Shown piece by piece: positions 5,779 through 8,014 of a DNA stretch of 8,014 bases (position 1 is the first letter of the stretch; each line of letters starts with the position of its first letter). The stretch comes from an uncultured Akkermansia sp. Its GTDB lineage: Bacteria > Verrucomicrobiota > Verrucomicrobiia > Verrucomicrobiales > Akkermansiaceae. Position numbers and translations under genes: made by a program. The stretch lies in contig CAAFXA010000538.1 of the NCBI GenBank assembly GCA_900766865.1, positions 1 through 8,014 of the forward strand, written 5' to 3'. The notes below the pieces were generated by a model. It saw only the letters and a list, made by a program, of their open reading frames with translations, was not told the DNA's origin and ran no database searches.

Positions 5779-6603
5779 ATGTGGAAATACATCATCATCG
5801 GCTCAGTAACGCTCTTCCTGGGTGCGTCCTACCTCTTCTCCAAGAATCATGGGGCTATGACGTCCTCCAGCGGTGAGATTGCCGCTGTGCAGACTCAGAT
5901 TGAGCAGGCTATCGGCAAGAATAAGAATATCTCTCTCGACCGTACCATCAAGGCTTATGCCGAGTATCGCACGGAGTGGCTTACCAACGAGAAGGCCAAT
6001 AACGAAAATAAAAAAGCCGAGGCCGAAGCCAAGACTGAGGAAACCAAGACTGAGCTTGCATCTCTCACCAGCCAGTACGAGGAGATTACCCAGAGCCTTG
6101 AGGCCGTAAAGAAGGAAAAGACCGAGGCGTTTGCTAAGGCTGCTCCCATCGTGGACCTGGATCCGGATTCCGCAACTGAAGAGGAGGTGGGCGCCAAGGC
6201 TAAGGAGCTGATGGACGGCAACGTGGAGCTGGAGCGTAAGGTGGCCGAGGAGGAAGCAAAGATTGCTGCCCTTGGTGCTGAGAGCGAGCGCCTCTGCGCC
6301 CTTATCGCCGCGGCCAAGAAGCTGGGGCAGGATCGTCAGGCCCGTCTGTCTCCCCCCGAGCTGAAGTGCAAGGTGATGGATGCTGACCGTCAGTGGGACT
6401 ACATCATTCTGGATGCCGGTATTGACAAGGGTATCGTGATTGGTTCCCGCCTGGCAGTGATGCGTGGCGACAAGAAGATTTGTGAGCTCAATGTGACGCT
6501 TGTAGAGACCAACCGTGCCAGCTGCGATGTGGTGTACAGCACCATGCTCACCGGTGAGCGCGTAGAGGTGGGCGATACCGTTGTTTCCGTTCGCAATAAA
6601 TAA
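5779..6603 (+). CDS. Membrane-anchored coiled-coil protein of unknown function (first of a paralogous pair)
   Basis: I do not recognise a named family. The 274-residue product starts with MWKYIIIGSVTLFLGASYLF, a short N-terminal hydrophobic segment (about 4-20) that fits an uncleaved signal anchor, which would put the rest in the periplasm. Residues about 75-120 and 130-188 are highly charged, rich in Glu, Lys and Ala with heptad-like spacing, predicting two coiled-coil stretches broken by a Pro- and Asp-containing linker (PIVDLDPDS). From about 195 the character changes to a compact alternating hydrophobic domain. It includes WDYIILDAGIDKGIVIGSRL and ends in GERVEVGDTVVSV, a beta-rich layout broadly like the small barrel domains at the C-termini of some envelope scaffold proteins. 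It has two Cys in that domain and one in the second coil. The ATG at 5779 begins the anchor; there is no Shine-Dalgarno. The next gene follows after 26 bases and has the same architecture. Confidence 0.85.
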   Translation: MWKYIIIGSVTLFLGASYLFSKNHGAMTSSSGEIAAVQTQIEQAIGKNKNISLDRTIKAYAEYRTEWLTNEKANNENKKAEAEAKTEETKTELASLTSQYEEITQSLEAVKKEKTEAFAKAAPIVDLDPDSATEEEVGAKAKELMDGNVELERKVAEEEAKIAALGAESERLCALIAAAKKLGQDRQARLSPPELKCKVMDADRQWDYIILDAGIDKGIVIGSRLAVMRGDKKICELNVTLVETNRASCDVVYSTMLTGERVEVGDTVVSVRNK

Positions 6604-6629
6604 GAACCATACACTTTCTCTCAAATAAA

Positions 6630-7499
6630 ATGAAAATCGGACCTCTTTTAACAATCATTGCAACACTCGGCCTGGGCGTGGCCGGTTGGATGTATTCCTC
6701 CCAGCAGCAGACGACCATGAAGCTCGTTATCGGTGCTACCGGCGGGCCTGATGGCTCTGCAGGCCTTAAGGCTGTGAACCAGACGCTTGATGGCCGCGTA
6801 GCCGCTGTATCCGGTGAGCGTAAGAAGGCTCTGGAGGCCAGTGCCGAGGCTCACACCCTCATGCAGCGTTCCGCTGAGGAGCTTGGCGAGGCTGAGGCCG
6901 AGCTTGGCCGCCAGGTGGCAGCCCGTGATGAGATGGCTGAGAAGCTGGAGGATGCCAAGGCTCGCCAGGTGGAGATTAACGCTGAGGTGGAGGCTCTGCT
7001 GAACTTCTTCCGTTCTCTGCCTGCCCCCGAGATGGCCAATGTAAGCGACCTGACCGAGGCTGTGGCTCGTTTCGAAGAGACCGTGAACACCGAGAAGGAG
7101 CGCTCCAAGACTCTTGCTGCAGATTTGGAGGAAAAGACCACCGTGCGCGAGGCTGCTGTGAAGAAGGTGAACAACGAAACCGCCGAGCTTGCCCGCTTGG
7201 ATGGTATCAACCGCCGCTTCGAGGAGGAGTATCGCAAGAATGACGACGAGTTCACCATCATGGCTGTGGATAATCGTTTCCGCTTCGTGGTGTTCCGTGC
7301 CGACAAGGACAGTGGGCTGGTAGCCAGCGAAACCGCTCCGCTGCTTGTAAAGCGTGATGGCGAGATGATTGCCAAGCTGCGCGTGCTCAGTATCAATTCC
7401 GGCCAGGTTGTGGCAGAGTTCAATCCTGACGAGCTGCCCAGCGGTGTAACCCTGCAGGTAGGCGACCGCGTGTTCCTGCAGAAGCCGATTGGCTCCTGA
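6630..7499 (+). CDS. Membrane-anchored coiled-coil protein of unknown function (second of a paralogous pair)
   Basis: No named family is recognised. The product is 289 residues. A hydrophobic N-terminal segment (about 4-22, PLLTIIATLGLGVAGWMY) suggests a membrane anchor, or less likely a signal peptide, since no clear cleavage site follows. Residues about 45-125 and 140-205 are long Glu/Ala/Lys-rich stretches with coiled-coil spacing, separated by a short segment with FRSLPAPEM. The C-terminal region from about 205 has MAVDNRFRFVVFRADKDSG and ends in GVTLQVGDRVFLQKP. It lines up in order with the end of the preceding protein (hydrophobic strand, acidic turn, KxxGL/KGIV, R-G/R-D turn, and V-GD-V close to the C-terminus), so the two look like diverged paralogues. 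Here, however, the domain has no Cys. The genes are 26 bases apart with no terminator between them, implying co-transcription, and a strong hairpin follows. Confidence 0.85.
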   Translation: MKIGPLLTIIATLGLGVAGWMYSSQQQTTMKLVIGATGGPDGSAGLKAVNQTLDGRVAAVSGERKKALEASAEAHTLMQRSAEELGEAEAELGRQVAARDEMAEKLEDAKARQVEINAEVEALLNFFRSLPAPEMANVSDLTEAVARFEETVNTEKERSKTLAADLEEKTTVREAAVKKVNNETAELARLDGINRRFEEEYRKNDDEFTIMAVDNRFRFVVFRADKDSGLVASETAPLLVKRDGEMIAKLRVLSINSGQVVAEFNPDELPSGVTLQVGDRVFLQKPIGS

Positions 7500-7542
7500 T
7501 ATCCCGTTTTCTCCCTACCGAAGAAACAACTCTCATTTCTCT

Positions 7543-7581
7543 CCGCCGCCTGCCCGACCCCGGGTATGGCGGCGGCCTTTT
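7543..7581 (+). terminator. Strong intrinsic terminator after the coiled-coil gene pair
   Basis: CCGCCGCC (7543-7550) pairs exactly with GGCGGCGG (7568-7575). The inner TGCCCG/CGGGTA extends the stem to a 4-nt loop with a single T bulge. CC and TTTT follow. It ends only 20 bases before the lipoprotein start codon, so it may also attenuate read-through into that gene. Confidence 0.85.
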
Positions 7582-7601
7582 CAAAGCCTTAAACCACAAA
7601 T

Positions 7602-7808
7602 ATGAATATGAAATACAAAACTATAACCGCAGTTCTTCTTGCGGCAGCCTGCCTGAGCGCCTGTCAGCCTTCCGTACCGATGGTGCCCCCCACCAACCGC
7701 ATGATTGTGGGCCCGGAGGGTAGCACCCCGACCGCGAAATCCTGGAGTGGTGTGACCGAGCAGGAGGGCAATGCTGTGCTCGGGCCGCTGAGCAACATGC
7801 GCCGATAA
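7602..7808 (+). CDS. Small lipoprotein, function unknown
   Basis: A 68-residue product with a textbook lipoprotein signal: basic start MNMKYK, hydrophobic stretch TITAVLLAAACLSA, and a lipobox LSAC with Cys at 21 as the acylated residue. The mature part is only about 48 residues. It begins QPSVPMVPP, is Pro-, Gly- and Ser-rich, and has no recognisable domain. The residue after Cys is Gln, not Asp, so the E. coli inner-membrane retention rule would predict the outer membrane; whether that rule applies in this lineage is unknown. A second Met at position 3 could be the true start. No Shine-Dalgarno is visible. It begins 20 bases after a strong terminator and is followed 21 bases later by nth, so how it is transcribed is unclear. 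Confidence 0.8.
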   Translation: MNMKYKTITAVLLAAACLSACQPSVPMVPPTNRMIVGPEGSTPTAKSWSGVTEQEGNAVLGPLSNMRR

Positions 7809-7829
7809 TCTCAGGCTCTCCGTGTCGCT

Positions 7830-8014
7830 ATGTTGCGTAGCGAGAAAGCTGCCATTGTGTTGGATGAGCTGCAGCGGGCGTATCCGGAGCCGGGGTGCCC
7901 GTTGCACCACCACGACCCCTTCACGCTGCTGGTGGCTGTGATGCTGTCTGCACAGTGCACGGATGCCCGTGTGAACAAGGTGACGCCGGCGCTGTTTGCT
8001 GCCGCTCCCACGCC
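7830..8014 (+). CDS. nth: Endonuclease III (DNA glycosylase/AP lyase), 3'-truncated by the window edge
   Basis: Nth removes oxidised pyrimidines from DNA and cleaves the abasic site, starting base excision repair. Only the first 61 codons are present. The start MLRSEKAAIVLDELQRAYPEP is followed by DPFTLLVAVMLSAQCTD and then ARVNKVTPALF, which closely match the N-terminal helices of the E. coli enzyme (FELLIAVLLSAQATD, then VNK). The Gln of LSAQ (residue 42) corresponds to the DNA-intercalating Gln41. The catalytic Lys/Asp pair, the helix-hairpin-helix and the iron-sulphur Cys cluster lie beyond the window. ATG at 7830 is chosen because the same frame has a stop at 7806-7808 (the lipoprotein's own stop codon); TTG at 7833 is the alternative. 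A run of three His (residues 26-28) precedes DPF. Confidence 0.93.
   Translation, partial: MLRSEKAAIVLDELQRAYPEPGCPLHHHDPFTLLVAVMLSAQCTDARVNKVTPALFAAAPT

Noticed and set aside
5803..6654. A 283-codon minus-strand frame across the first coiled-coil gene
   Set aside because: It is a mirror of the Glu/Lys/Ala-rich coding strand, giving Leu/His/Gly-rich antisense text, and overlaps a convincing plus-strand gene almost entirely.

Overview
The window looks like a chromosomal segment of a moderately GC-rich, Gram-negative bacterium, most likely a member of the Verrucomicrobiota and plausibly Akkermansia. This is inference, resting on the style of the recombinase remnant, the membrane-anchored coiled-coil proteins, the lipoprotein, and start codons that mostly lack Shine-Dalgarno sequences. 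No sequence search was possible.

Layout. (1) 1-482: the C-terminal 159 residues of HisF (histidine biosynthesis), followed by a weak hairpin. (2) 483-2545: an accessory patch. It holds the minus-strand wreck of a tyrosine recombinase, then an abrupt change to AT-rich DNA carrying one O-acyltransferase-like membrane protein, then about 400 bases with a small, probably broken toxin-like ORF and some inverted repeats. (3) 2546-3073: a DUF805 membrane protein, possibly under a promoter that contains a palindrome. (4) 3074-5647: a leader of about 150 nt with stem-loops, a full-length pnp (polynucleotide phosphorylase) and a strong intrinsic terminator, followed by two A/T-armed inverted repeats. 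(5) 5779-7499: two consecutive genes for membrane-anchored coiled-coil proteins with similar C-terminal beta-rich domains, ending in a strong terminator. (6) 7602-8014: a 68-residue lipoprotein and the first 61 codons of nth (endonuclease III).

How they fit together. hisF, pnp and nth are ordinary housekeeping genes with good catalytic-motif agreement. The hisF-DUF805 interval is where foreign DNA has landed: recombinase debris lies next to the hisF 3' end, and the cargo has a base composition unlike its neighbours. The pair at 5779 and 6630 is the best candidate here for an undescribed function. The proteins appear to be diverged paralogues with one architecture: N-terminal membrane anchor, long acidic coiled coil, then a domain of about 80 residues. 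They are separated by only 26 nt and probably co-transcribed. I see no CRISPR array, tRNA, rRNA or intact insertion sequence.
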